Source: Acidimicrobiia bacterium
GTDB lineage: Bacteria > Actinomycetota > Acidimicrobiia > Spongiisociales > ZC4RG35
Reading direction: 5' to 3'
Length of the DNA: 46,559 bases
Assembly (NCBI GenBank): GCA_025928935.1
Contig: JAICNB010000018.1
Coordinates: 1-46,559 of the forward strand
Positions 23,834-31,832 of the stretch are shown one piece after another (position 1 is the first letter of the stretch; every line of letters starts with the position of its first letter). The notes beneath the pieces were generated by a model. That model searched no databases. It worked only from the letters and a program-made list of their open reading frames with translations, and was not told the DNA's origin. The position numbers and the translations under genes are program-made.

Positions 23834-24196
23834 ATGAGATTCCTGATCAAGCTGGCCGTAACCGCCCTGGCAGTTTGGATCGCCTTCACCTACGTCCCCG
23901 GCCTCGACTTCACCGGTTCGTTCTGGAACCTCGTGGTCGTTGCGATCCTGGTGGCGCTGGTCAACGCCATCGTCAAGCCGCTGATGAACTTGTTCAGCCT
24001 GCCGATCGTGATCCTGACCCTCGGCCTCTTTCTCTTGATCACCAACGCTCTGGCCCTGCAGCTCGTGATCTGGCTGTCGGGTCTGATGGACCTGGGGCTG
24101 AGCTCGACCGGCTTCTTCTGGGCCACTTTCTGGGGAGCTGTCGTGATCTCCGTCGTCCGCTGGGCGGCGGACTGGTTCATCCCCGACGAACGGTGA
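23834..24196 (+). CDS. Phage holin family / YvlD-like 4-TM membrane protein
   Basis: A 120-residue integral membrane protein with four hydrophobic segments (about 3-22, 30-50, 55-80, 93-113). The pattern FxGSFWNLVVVAILVALVNAIVKPLMNLFSLPIVILTLGLF is that of the mycobacterial-type 4-TM 'phage holin' family, which is chromosomal, not phage-borne, and of unknown function. TAGCCT (23821-23826) ends 7 nt before ATG, so the mRNA is probably leaderless. Confidence 0.88.
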   Translation: MRFLIKLAVTALAVWIAFTYVPGLDFTGSFWNLVVVAILVALVNAIVKPLMNLFSLPIVILTLGLFLLITNALALQLVIWLSGLMDLGLSSTGFFWATFWGAVVISVVRWAADWFIPDER

Positions 24197-24214
24197 TCCG
24201 CCTGAAGAATGCGT

Positions 24215-24619
24215 CTACCAGGCCCGGATGCGATCGAGCCTGAGACGTATCAACGTCGAATAGTCGGCGGCAAACTCTTCAGGGGTCCAGCCCAGGCGCT
24301 CGATTTGAGAGCGGTACTTGGCCAGGTAGGCCGCATCTTCGTGGGCGGGGGTCGGCTGATCGAGGATGGTCGCAGTGGCCTCGAATGTCGCCACCATGTC
24401 TGCCTCGAGGTCGCCACGTAGGTTGAAGGCGACCTTTGGGTTCGAGGCGATGTTCTCCAATTTGGTCGTTCCTGGCTTGCTGTAGACGAGCAGATCGTCG
24501 CCATCCCGCAGAAACCAGACAACGGAGCTCTGCGGTTGGCCCGAGGGAGCGACGGTGGTGAGCCATCCGACCAGGTCCTCGTCGAGACGGCCGGCCAGCT
24601 CGGGGCGGTTCTCCAACAT
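24215..24619 (-). CDS. PPOX-class F420-dependent oxidoreductase (TIGR03667-like)
   Basis: A 134-residue split-barrel protein. GWLTTVAPSGQPQSSVVWFLRDGDDLLVYSKPGTTKLENI and NPKVAFNLRGD fit the F420-binding PPOX subgroup; the C-terminal WTPEEFAADYSTLIRLRLDRIRAW is typical. F420 use is inferred from the subfamily and marks an actinobacterial host. ATG 24619 is chosen; TTG 24628 is possible. It follows the lipoprotein gene by 10 bp on the same strand and is likely co-transcribed. Confidence 0.88.
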   Translation of the reverse strand: MLENRPELAGRLDEDLVGWLTTVAPSGQPQSSVVWFLRDGDDLLVYSKPGTTKLENIASNPKVAFNLRGDLEADMVATFEATATILDQPTPAHEDAAYLAKYRSQIERLGWTPEEFAADYSTLIRLRLDRIRAW

Positions 24620-24629
24620 CGCCTGCAAA

Positions 24630-26015
24630 TTAGCGATTGGTGGCGAGCACCCCCACCGGCCCGATCATCTCCAGAGTCTCGGTGGCTTCGGCGGTGGAGA
24701 GAAACTCTCCCGTGGCCAGCTCGATCACGTGCAGTCGGGGTGAGTCGACCCAGGTGGAGGCGTAGGCGATCGACCCGGATTCGGTGAAGCTCACCGGCCC
24801 CCAGAATTGACTGGGTGTCTCCGGCGGATAGTGAACTCGGACGCTGAGGTCCGACGCATCGAGCAGGTATAGGCCGGTCGACTCCTCCAGGTACACCGTC
24901 TCCGATTCCTCTGTCGAATACCCGGATCCGAGCATGCCACCGTTGGGTGAGACCCAGATGGTCGAAATCGGTTCATCGCTGCGTACCACCATCTCCCAGG
25001 TGGTGGTGTCGATGGTCTTGACGCCGGCAGGGGAGGTTCGCACCGTCCAGTCGTCGTCGTCCTCGATCAGTTCGACCGCGGTGGTGGCCATGTATAGAAA
25101 CCGCCCGTCGGGGCTGACCGCGCTGAATCGGCGACTGCCCCACTCCAGGTCCACCGTCCCGGCCATTGGGTGCTCGACGACCTCGCCGCTCACCGGATCG
25201 ACCTCCGACACTACGTCTTCGTCGGCGTGGGCGACGAGAAGTCGTGATCCGACCGGGTCCCAGGTGAAGGACGGCGAGTTGTACAGATATGGTGTCCACG
25301 GCCCCTGGCTGACCGGGTCGACAGTCCCGATATTCACCCCGGGCACCGGGATCTCGGTCAGGCCTCCGGCGTTGTCCAGGTCGATGGTGGTCACGAAAAC
25401 CTGTTCCGGGTTTCCCGACCCGGGCTCGGCAGGCTTGGTGCCGAAGAGGACGAAGTCGCGGTCGGTGGCACGCTCCGCGCCCCATACCGAGTAGTGCAGG
25501 GGAAGGGAGGCGACCAGGCTCGATTTGGTTCCGCCCGCCCAGGCAATTCGAAACTCGGGCCCCGACTGGTAGCTGATGTAGTAGACGTTTCCAGATTCGT
25601 CCACGTGGACGATGAGATCACCGGATTCGGGCCAAGAGGCCCGCGGCGCCCACGACTGGAGGTCGACGAGTCGCAATTCGGAGCTCCCGGTCTCGTCCTG
25701 GTTGACCGTGGCCGCCAAGTAGCGACCGTCGGATGAGACCTTCGAGCCCCACATGAAGTCGCCCATCGGGATCGGCTCGAAGGAGGCCCGAGTTTGCAGC
25801 GACACCGGGTCGACACGCTGGAGCACGACGCGCTCGCTGTCGACGGTCGTGGCCGGTGTCAATGTGGTGGTTGGGACCCCACCGATGGTTGGTGTCGGGG
25901 CGAAGGCCTCAGGCGGTGCGGTTGCCTCGGGGGCCGGGGAACCGGCGTCGTTGGTGCAAGCGACGGCGATCAGCACGATGGCGACAAATGTGACCCTCGA
26001 GTGGCTCGACGCCAT
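24630..26015 (-). CDS. Beta-propeller (TolB/WD40-like) lipoprotein
   Basis: A 461-residue exported lipoprotein (LIAVAC, Cys20) with a Pro/Thr/Ala linker and a beta-propeller. Blade turns include SSDGRYLAATV, DESGNVYYIS, DPVGSRLLVAH, SPDGRFLYMATT, SPNGGMLGSGY and ESGSIAYASTW. No catalytic motif is seen; binding of a surface ligand or partner is the likely role. A TACGCT -10 box near 26035 and a GGGAG site precede the ATG. It runs in the same direction as the PYROXD2-like gene, which ends 91 bp upstream. Confidence 0.8.
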   Translation of the reverse strand: MASSHSRVTFVAIVLIAVACTNDAGSPAPEATAPPEAFAPTPTIGGVPTTTLTPATTVDSERVVLQRVDPVSLQTRASFEPIPMGDFMWGSKVSSDGRYLAATVNQDETGSSELRLVDLQSWAPRASWPESGDLIVHVDESGNVYYISYQSGPEFRIAWAGGTKSSLVASLPLHYSVWGAERATDRDFVLFGTKPAEPGSGNPEQVFVTTIDLDNAGGLTEIPVPGVNIGTVDPVSQGPWTPYLYNSPSFTWDPVGSRLLVAHADEDVVSEVDPVSGEVVEHPMAGTVDLEWGSRRFSAVSPDGRFLYMATTAVELIEDDDDWTVRTSPAGVKTIDTTTWEMVVRSDEPISTIWVSPNGGMLGSGYSTEESETVYLEESTGLYLLDASDLSVRVHYPPETPSQFWGPVSFTESGSIAYASTWVDSPRLHVIELATGEFLSTAEATETLEMIGPVGVLATNR

Positions 26016-26106
26016 GTGTGTGCTCCCTGGCGAGAGCGTATCAACGGACTCAGTCGTAATTGGGTTCCAGACGTGTCATATGCGGCACTCTGGCTCCCAA
26101 TTTGGA

Positions 26107-27705
26107 TTATCTCTTCTTCTTGGCCAGGTCTCCCAGGATCTGCTGGGAGGCGAAGCGGCCGGGGGCGCCCATGACACAGCCGCCGGGGTGGGTCCCCGAG
26201 CCGCACTGGTAATAACCCTCGATCGGGGTGCGGTACTGGTTCCAGCCGGGGGCCGGGCGGAAGAAGAACATCTGGGGGGCGAGGAACTCACCGGCGAAGA
26301 TGTTTCCTTCCGTGAGGCCGACCACCCGCTCGATGTCCAGGGGCGTGACCACCTCGCGGTGGAGGACCAGGTCGGAGAAACCGGGGAAGAAGCTCTCCAG
26401 CGTCTTCTGCACGGTGTCGCCGAACCGATCTCGCTCCTCGTCCCAGTCCCCGTCCTTGAGGTGATATGGGGCGTACTGGATGAAGCACGACATGACCGCC
26501 TTGCCCGGAGGCGCCATGTCGGGATCGACGTTGGACTGGATGCACCCGTCGATGTAGGGCTTCTGTGAATACCAGCCGTACTTCGCGTCGTCGAAGGCGC
26601 GCTCGAGGTAGTCCAGGGACGGGCCCAGGTTGATGAAGCCGCGGTAATGGTCGGATCGGCCCTCCAGCCCCGGATAGGTCGGGTTGCCGTCGAGGGCGAA
26701 GTTGACCTTGGCCGAGGTCCCCTGAAATTTGAACCTCCTGATGTTCTCGACGAGATCGCTGGGCAACTCGCGTGGGTCGATCAGGTCCATGAAGGTGCGC
26801 CGCGGGTCGACGGCGCTCACAACGATCTTGGCGTCGAGCTCGGTGCCGTCGGAGAGCACCACACCGGTCGCCCGCCCGTTCTTGGTGATGACGTGGTCGA
26901 CCGGCGACTCGAGGCGGATCTCCGCCCCGAACGACTCGGCCGCCCGTGCCAGGACCTGGGTGAAGCCGCCATTGCCTCCCTTGTGGAAGGCCCAGGCCCC
27001 ATAGGCGCCGTCGTGCTCTCCGAACGAGTGGTAGAGGAGGACGAGCCCGGAGCCCTGCGAGCGGGGGCCGACCTTGGTGCCGATGATCCCCGACGATGCG
27101 TGGAGGCCCTGCATGAGCTCGGACTCGAAGTAGTCCTCGAGGATGTCGGCGGCGCTGCCGGTCATGAGCCGGATCATGTCGTGGAGGACGCCGGGGGGGA
27201 GGTCGGCCAGATAGGAGCCGATCGCCGCCATGCGGGCTCGCTCCTCGGGGTCCTTAGAGGTGATGTCAGGCGGTATCGAGTCCATCAGCGGTCTGATGGC
27301 GTGGACCACCTGCTCCATCATGTGCCCGTAGGCGTCGTAGGCGTCGGCGTCGTGCGGGGAGTGCCGGGCGATCTCATGGTGGTTCTCGTTCTTGTCCTGC
27401 CCGAGGAGGAGGTAGTCCCCGTCCTCGGTGGGGGCGAACGTCGAGGGCATGAGCAGCGGCATGAACCCGTGTTTGGTCAGCTCGAGCTCGTGGATGATCT
27501 CGGGGCGCAGCAGACTCAACGCATAGGAGAAAGTGGTGAAGCTGAATCCCGGGTAGAGCTCTTCGGTGATCGCCGCGCCACCAACCAGATGACGGCGCTC
27601 GAGGATCACGGTGTCCAGACCCGCTTTGGCCAGATACGACCCGTTGACCAGGCCGTTGTGGCCCCCTCCGATGACGATCGCGTCGTACTTCTTCTTGGCG
27701 GGCAT
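26107..27705 (-). CDS. PYROXD2-like FAD oxidoreductase (phytoene desaturase fold)
   Basis: A 532-residue flavoprotein. The N-terminal FAD motif is VIGGGHNGLVNGSYLAKAG with GGAAITEE; the late ones are PYHLKDGDWDEERD and CGSGTHPGGCVMGAPG, as in the phytoene dehydrogenase / PYROXD2 branch. These enzymes oxidise C-C or C-N bonds; none of this subgroup is well characterised in bacteria. ATG 27705 has GAGG 5 nt before it, inside the end of the upstream gene (7 bp gap), so it is tightly coupled to the GcvT-like transferase. The pairing suggests an amine dehydrogenase that hands C1 units to folate. Confidence 0.88.
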   Translation of the reverse strand: MPAKKKYDAIVIGGGHNGLVNGSYLAKAGLDTVILERRHLVGGAAITEELYPGFSFTTFSYALSLLRPEIIHELELTKHGFMPLLMPSTFAPTEDGDYLLLGQDKNENHHEIARHSPHDADAYDAYGHMMEQVVHAIRPLMDSIPPDITSKDPEERARMAAIGSYLADLPPGVLHDMIRLMTGSAADILEDYFESELMQGLHASSGIIGTKVGPRSQGSGLVLLYHSFGEHDGAYGAWAFHKGGNGGFTQVLARAAESFGAEIRLESPVDHVITKNGRATGVVLSDGTELDAKIVVSAVDPRRTFMDLIDPRELPSDLVENIRRFKFQGTSAKVNFALDGNPTYPGLEGRSDHYRGFINLGPSLDYLERAFDDAKYGWYSQKPYIDGCIQSNVDPDMAPPGKAVMSCFIQYAPYHLKDGDWDEERDRFGDTVQKTLESFFPGFSDLVLHREVVTPLDIERVVGLTEGNIFAGEFLAPQMFFFRPAPGWNQYRTPIEGYYQCGSGTHPGGCVMGAPGRFASQQILGDLAKKKR

Positions 27706-27712
27706 CGCTACC

Positions 27713-28912
27713 TCAGGCTGTCTTTCTTTGGGGGTTGAAGAAGGGGAGACGGGCGACATGGGCCTTCACCACGTCGTAGCGATGGTCGATGGTGACCTCG
27801 AGGCTGACCCCTGTCCCAAGGGCGGCGTGCTCGGGACGGACCCGGGCGATTCCCACGTGACGCTGAGTCATCGGTGAGTAGACGAAGCTCGGCGTGTAAC
27901 CGATCCGCTCCAGCTTCTCGTCGTAGATCATCATCCCGCCGTGCTCGGGGGTGTGATCCTTGGGTGGGATCAGGCTGCGCTCGCCGTAGACCCGATTCCA
28001 GTCCTCGTAGTCGACCATGATCCCGACCGTTTTCCACCGGGACGTGCCATCGGCCAATTCCCGCTCGATGGCCTGTCGGCCGATGAAAGCTCTGTCATCG
28101 GAGGGTAGATCGCGCAACATCCATCCCAGCCCCAACTCGTGGGGAGTGGTCCGCTGGTCGTCGTTCCAGGCATAACGCGAGGAGTGGAAGTCGACGTCGA
28201 TCAGGACCAGCCCGGCCTCGATGCGGGCGATGAGCAGAGCGGTCTGGCCGGCCGGGATGACGCCATAAGGCGCCGCTACCTCGAACAATGTGTCCCACAC
28301 GCCGACAGCGTCGTCTCTCTCCACCCAGATCTCATAACCCAGGTCGCCGGTGTAGCCGGTGCGGGAGATGGTCACAGCGGCGTTCCCGACCTTGGCCGGG
28401 ATGAGGTGGAAGTAGCCGATCTCCTCCATCTCCGGGGCAAGTTGCCTGAGGATCTCCCGGGCGTACGGGCCTTGCAACGCAAGAGCTCCGAAATCATCCG
28501 AGACATCTTCGATCCGGACCGCCATTCGACCGGCGAGATCCTGCAGATAGGCCATGTTCGGCTCGGCAGCAGTGAGCATGAACTCGTCATCGCTGTGGCG
28601 GAGGATGACCCCGTCCTCGACTACCCAACCGTCGTCGTCACACCACACCGTGTAGTGCGCCTGTCCGGGCCGACATTTGCGGATGTCGCGGGCGAGTATC
28701 CCGGCCAGGAAGGTCTCGGCGTCGGACCCGGTGATCCGGTACTTGTAAAGAGGAGAGGTGTCGATGACCGCCGCCGAGTTCCTGATCGCGAAATACTCGA
28801 ACTTGTCCGACATCTGATACCGGTCGGTGGCCAAGTATCCCGACCAGTGGCTCCACAGCCCGGTCTGGTTGGCGGCGCTGGTCCTGGGATGAAACGGTGT
28901 CTCGCGGATCAT
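27713..28912 (-). CDS. GcvT-like aminomethyltransferase (folate-dependent)
   Basis: A 399-residue stand-alone glycine-cleavage T-protein fold: ITGSDAETFLAGILARDIRK (with the catalytic-type Asp), YTVWCDDDGWVVEDGVI, ALQGPYAREIL, SRTGYTGDLGYEIWV and RIEAGLVLIDVDF (folate pocket). Homologues transfer C1 units to tetrahydrofolate during demethylation of dimethylglycine, sarcosine, DMSP or aryl ethers. No GcvP/H partner is nearby, so it is not the glycine cleavage enzyme. First gene of a unit with the PYROXD2-like gene; a 16-bp shared operator lies 46 bp upstream. Confidence 0.9.
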   Translation of the reverse strand: MIRETPFHPRTSAANQTGLWSHWSGYLATDRYQMSDKFEYFAIRNSAAVIDTSPLYKYRITGSDAETFLAGILARDIRKCRPGQAHYTVWCDDDGWVVEDGVILRHSDDEFMLTAAEPNMAYLQDLAGRMAVRIEDVSDDFGALALQGPYAREILRQLAPEMEEIGYFHLIPAKVGNAAVTISRTGYTGDLGYEIWVERDDAVGVWDTLFEVAAPYGVIPAGQTALLIARIEAGLVLIDVDFHSSRYAWNDDQRTTPHELGLGWMLRDLPSDDRAFIGRQAIERELADGTSRWKTVGIMVDYEDWNRVYGERSLIPPKDHTPEHGGMMIYDEKLERIGYTPSFVYSPMTQRHVGIARVRPEHAALGTGVSLEVTIDHRYDVVKAHVARLPFFNPQRKTA

Positions 28913-28957
28913 CGACGACTACCTCGGCTCGGGTGCGGCCACTGTAATCAGGGTTGA

Positions 28958-28973
28958 CTGAATCGTCGTTCAG
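28958..28973. promoter_or_regulatory. Shared 16-bp operator, site A
   Basis: CTGAATCGTCGTTCAG: arms CTGAA/TTCAG are perfectly inverted with 6 nt between. It lies in the divergent region between the GcvT-like gene (46 bp) and the ABC importer. Same geometry as sites at 29062, 42100 and 46453. Confidence 0.6.
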
Positions 28974-29036
28974 GTTTCGTCCCGGGTTGGCCGCTCGAAC
29001 AATGTATGCGTGTATCCACACCAAGTCCCGGCAGAT

Positions 29037-29050
29037 GTGAATACATTCAC
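29037..29050. promoter_or_regulatory. Second palindrome in the divergent control region
   Basis: GTGAAT-AC-ATTCAC (29037-29050), perfect 6-bp arms, 31 bp before the substrate-binding protein start. It may overlap the -10 box (TACATT within it). A separate regulator or RNAP contact is possible. Confidence 0.45.
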
Positions 29051-29061
29051 CAGCGGCAAAC

Positions 29062-29077
29062 CTGAATGGAGAATCAG
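29062..29077. promoter_or_regulatory. Shared operator, site A' (one arm mismatch)
   Basis: CTGAATGGAGAATCAG keeps the CTGAA...TCAG frame at 16-bp length. It covers the ribosome site (GGAG) of the substrate-binding protein and lies 104 bp, about ten helical turns, from site A. Confidence 0.4.
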
Positions 29078-29080
29078 TTG

Positions 29081-30835
29081 ATGAGACGTTTCATCGTGTT
29101 GATGATCGCCGCCGTGGTCGCGGTGTCACTCGTTCCGATCGCATCGGCCCAGGAGGAGGACGATCAGATAACCCTTCGGGTCGGCCTGACCCAGGACTGG
29201 GAGGTGATCAACCCGACCTCCGGTTACACCGTCGCGGCCTATGAGGTGTGGAACCTGCATTACGCCACCCTGACCGACAAGGCCGCGGACGATTTCGCCA
29301 CCACCCCTGGGCTGGCCGAATCGTGGGAGGAGGTCGAGCCCGGCGTCGAGTACGTCTACACCCTGAGAGAAGGCCTGACATGGTCCGATGGTGAGCCACT
29401 CACCGCCGATGATGTGGCCTGGAACATCAACACAGGACGAGACCAGGGCTGGGACAACATGGTTTCGACCGTGGGGAACATCGAGGCAACAGTCATCGAC
29501 GAGCGCACTGTCCAGCTCGTGTCGTCCGTCCCGGATCCCAAACTTCCCACTATGGACGTCTATTTGGTGCCACAGCACATTTGGGAGCCGATCGCTACCG
29601 ACTACGACGCAGCCACCCAGTACGCCGCCGAAGATGGCGTAGGCAGTGGGCCCTTCGTCATGACCGAGTTCACACCTGGGCAATCGGTGGTGATGACGGC
29701 CAATCCCAACTACTGGGGATGGGAAGGCGACGAGCCTCCATACGACCAGGTGATCTTCCGTCTCTTCGAGAACCCCGACGCCATGGTGGCCGCCCTCCAG
29801 CAGGGCGAGCTCGACGCTGCGCAGGGATTCCCGGCCTCGTCATGGGACGCCCTCGAAGCAGATGCCGACATCGAGGTGGTGGCCGGACAACAAGGTGGTT
29901 TCGACGAGATCGCCATCAACGGCGGCGCCGCCGAGGGCCAGCCCCATCCGGCCCTGCTCGACCTGGAAGTGCGAAGGGCCATCTCCCACGCCATCGACCG
30001 CCCCGCCGTGATCGAGGACCTCTGGTTCGGCCTGGCGAGCCCTTTGGAGACCATGAGTCCCTCCGCCGACCCGAAATGGATACCGGAGATTCCCGAGGAG
30101 AATCAATTCACCTACGACCCCGAGCGGGCCAACCAGATACTCGACGAGGCGGGATACATGGACACCGACGATGACGGGATCAGGGAGATGCCTGACGGCA
30201 CCAACCCAATCGTCATCCGCCACGCCGTCAACACCGATGGCGACCTGGCCGGTTCGATCGGGGATCTGATGGTGGGATGGATGGAGGAGATCGGCATCGG
30301 TGTCGAGCTCGAGGCCTACGACCAGGACGCCCTCTTCGGGGTCATCGTCGACGGGACCTATGACACCTTCTACTGGGGTTGGGTGCCCTTCGTCGACCCG
30401 GACCCCATGCTTTCCTATTTCACCGAGGCCGAGATCGGCAACTACAACGATGCCAACTGGTTCGATCCCGCATATGACGCGCTCTATGCGGAACAGAATC
30501 AGGAGGTCGATCCGGACCGCAGGCTCGAGATCGTGCACGAGATGTTGACGATGTTCCACGATGCGGCCGTCTACATCCCGATGTATGTGGCGCCTGATCT
30601 CCAGGCTTATCGAACCGACACCTTCGAGGGCTGGGTCAACCAGCCCGCCGACATCGGACCGGTCATCTTCAGCAACACCTCACCCAGCTACGTCCAACTC
30701 ACCCCGATCGGTGCCGACGCAGGAGGGTCCGACATCAACTGGCTGCTCTGGGGTGGTATCGCAGCCGTCGTGGTGATCCTGGGCGGCATATTCCTGGCAA
30801 GGAGGAGCCAGACGACCTCCGACGAACGGGAGTGA
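29081..30835 (+). CDS. ABC transporter substrate-binding protein, Opp/Dpp (SBP_bac_5) family
   Basis: A 584-residue extracytoplasmic solute receptor. A type I signal peptide (IASA-QE, about 1-24) replaces the usual lipobox, and a C-terminal membrane helix (WLLWGGIAAVVVILGGIFLA) anchors it. The SBP_bac_5 core has TLREGLTWSDGEPLTADDV, GSGPFVMTEF and the hinge region around EVRRAISHAIDR. Family ligands are peptides, nickel, opines, glycosides and amines. ATG 29081 is chosen for its GGAG site and clean signal peptide (29066 adds five residues). First gene of the five-gene importer operon. Confidence 0.93.
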   Translation: MRRFIVLMIAAVVAVSLVPIASAQEEDDQITLRVGLTQDWEVINPTSGYTVAAYEVWNLHYATLTDKAADDFATTPGLAESWEEVEPGVEYVYTLREGLTWSDGEPLTADDVAWNINTGRDQGWDNMVSTVGNIEATVIDERTVQLVSSVPDPKLPTMDVYLVPQHIWEPIATDYDAATQYAAEDGVGSGPFVMTEFTPGQSVVMTANPNYWGWEGDEPPYDQVIFRLFENPDAMVAALQQGELDAAQGFPASSWDALEADADIEVVAGQQGGFDEIAINGGAAEGQPHPALLDLEVRRAISHAIDRPAVIEDLWFGLASPLETMSPSADPKWIPEIPEENQFTYDPERANQILDEAGYMDTDDDGIREMPDGTNPIVIRHAVNTDGDLAGSIGDLMVGWMEEIGIGVELEAYDQDALFGVIVDGTYDTFYWGWVPFVDPDPMLSYFTEAEIGNYNDANWFDPAYDALYAEQNQEVDPDRRLEIVHEMLTMFHDAAVYIPMYVAPDLQAYRTDTFEGWVNQPADIGPVIFSNTSPSYVQLTPIGADAGGSDINWLLWGGIAAVVVILGGIFLARRSQTTSDERE

Positions 30836-30839
30836 GCGC

Positions 30840-31832
30840 CTGACGACGAAAGCAATTGGGCGGGGGCGGGGCCGGCTCATCGGGCGCAAGCTCCTCGGGT
30901 CGGCCCTCACCCTCGTCTTCGTGCTCGTCTTCAACTTCTTCCTGTTCCGCGTTGTTCAGACCGATCCGATCGGCTCGTTGTTCAGAGGAAGGAACGTCCC
31001 ACAGTCGACGATCGATAATCTGCGTGTCGCTTTCGGCTTGGACCAACCGATCGGCACCCAGTTCCTCTACTACCTGAGGGAGACGGCCCAGCTGAATTTC
31101 GGTCTGTCCTATCAGAGCCGGCAGCCGGTGTGGGACGAGATCGTCAGGGCGATCCCGGCCACGCTGGCCCTGGTCGGGATCTCGTCCATCCTCTCCGCTG
31201 TGATAGGCACCTTTGGCGGGATCGTCGCCGCCTGGAGACGGAACACTTGGAAGGACCACTCCATCACCAGCAGCACGATGGTCTTCTATTCGATGCCCGA
31301 TTTCTGGCTGGGCATGATCCTGCTGGTCCTGTTCGCCGTGGTGCTGGGGTGGTTCCCGGTGGGCGGGATCACCACCGCCGGGTCCAACGAGACCGGGCTG
31401 GCCCGGCTGATCGACCAGGCCTATCACATGTTCCTCCCCGCTCTGACCCTGACCCTGGCCTATCTGGGCGAATACACCCTGGTCACCAGGAGCTCGCTGC
31501 TCGACGTGATGGGGGAGGACTATCTCACCGTTGCTCGCGCCAAGGGCTTGCGCGATGTGAGGGTGCGCAACCGCCACGCGGTGCCCAACGCCCTTCTCCC
31601 GGTGGTGACCCTGACGGCGATCAACTTCGGGTTCGTGCTCTCCGGCGCGATTGCGGTGGAGGCGGTGTACTCGTGGCCTGGCCTGGGCAAGGCCACCGCG
31701 GACGCCATCCGGGGACCCGACCTTCCCATGCTCCAGGCGCTCTTTCTCCTGTTCAGCGCGGCAGTGATCGTGTTCAACCTGATCGCCGACATCACCTACT
31801 CCTGGCTCGACCCGAGAGTGGAGGAGATTTGA
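30840..31832 (+). CDS. ABC transporter permease 1 (DppB/OppB type), probable CTG start
   Basis: A 330-residue inner-membrane permease with about six helices. The binding-protein-dependent signature is VTRSSLLDVMGEDYLTVARAKGL (EAA loop). The first helix (LIGRKLLGSALTLVFVLVFNFF) is needed by the family, yet between the upstream stop codon (30774) and GTG 30921, which lies inside this helix, there is no ATG, GTG or TTG in frame. CTG 30840 lies about 9 nt after GGGAG and gives a complete N-terminus. It follows the binding-protein stop by 4 bp. Confidence 0.9.
   Translation: MTTKAIGRGRGRLIGRKLLGSALTLVFVLVFNFFLFRVVQTDPIGSLFRGRNVPQSTIDNLRVAFGLDQPIGTQFLYYLRETAQLNFGLSYQSRQPVWDEIVRAIPATLALVGISSILSAVIGTFGGIVAAWRRNTWKDHSITSSTMVFYSMPDFWLGMILLVLFAVVLGWFPVGGITTAGSNETGLARLIDQAYHMFLPALTLTLAYLGEYTLVTRSSLLDVMGEDYLTVARAKGLRDVRVRNRHAVPNALLPVVTLTAINFGFVLSGAIAVEAVYSWPGLGKATADAIRGPDLPMLQALFLLFSAAVIVFNLIADITYSWLDPRVEEI

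Noticed and set aside
23834-24196. 'Holin' gene as a sign of a prophage
   Set aside because: The family name is historical; these 4-TM proteins are ordinary chromosomal genes, and no other phage gene is present.
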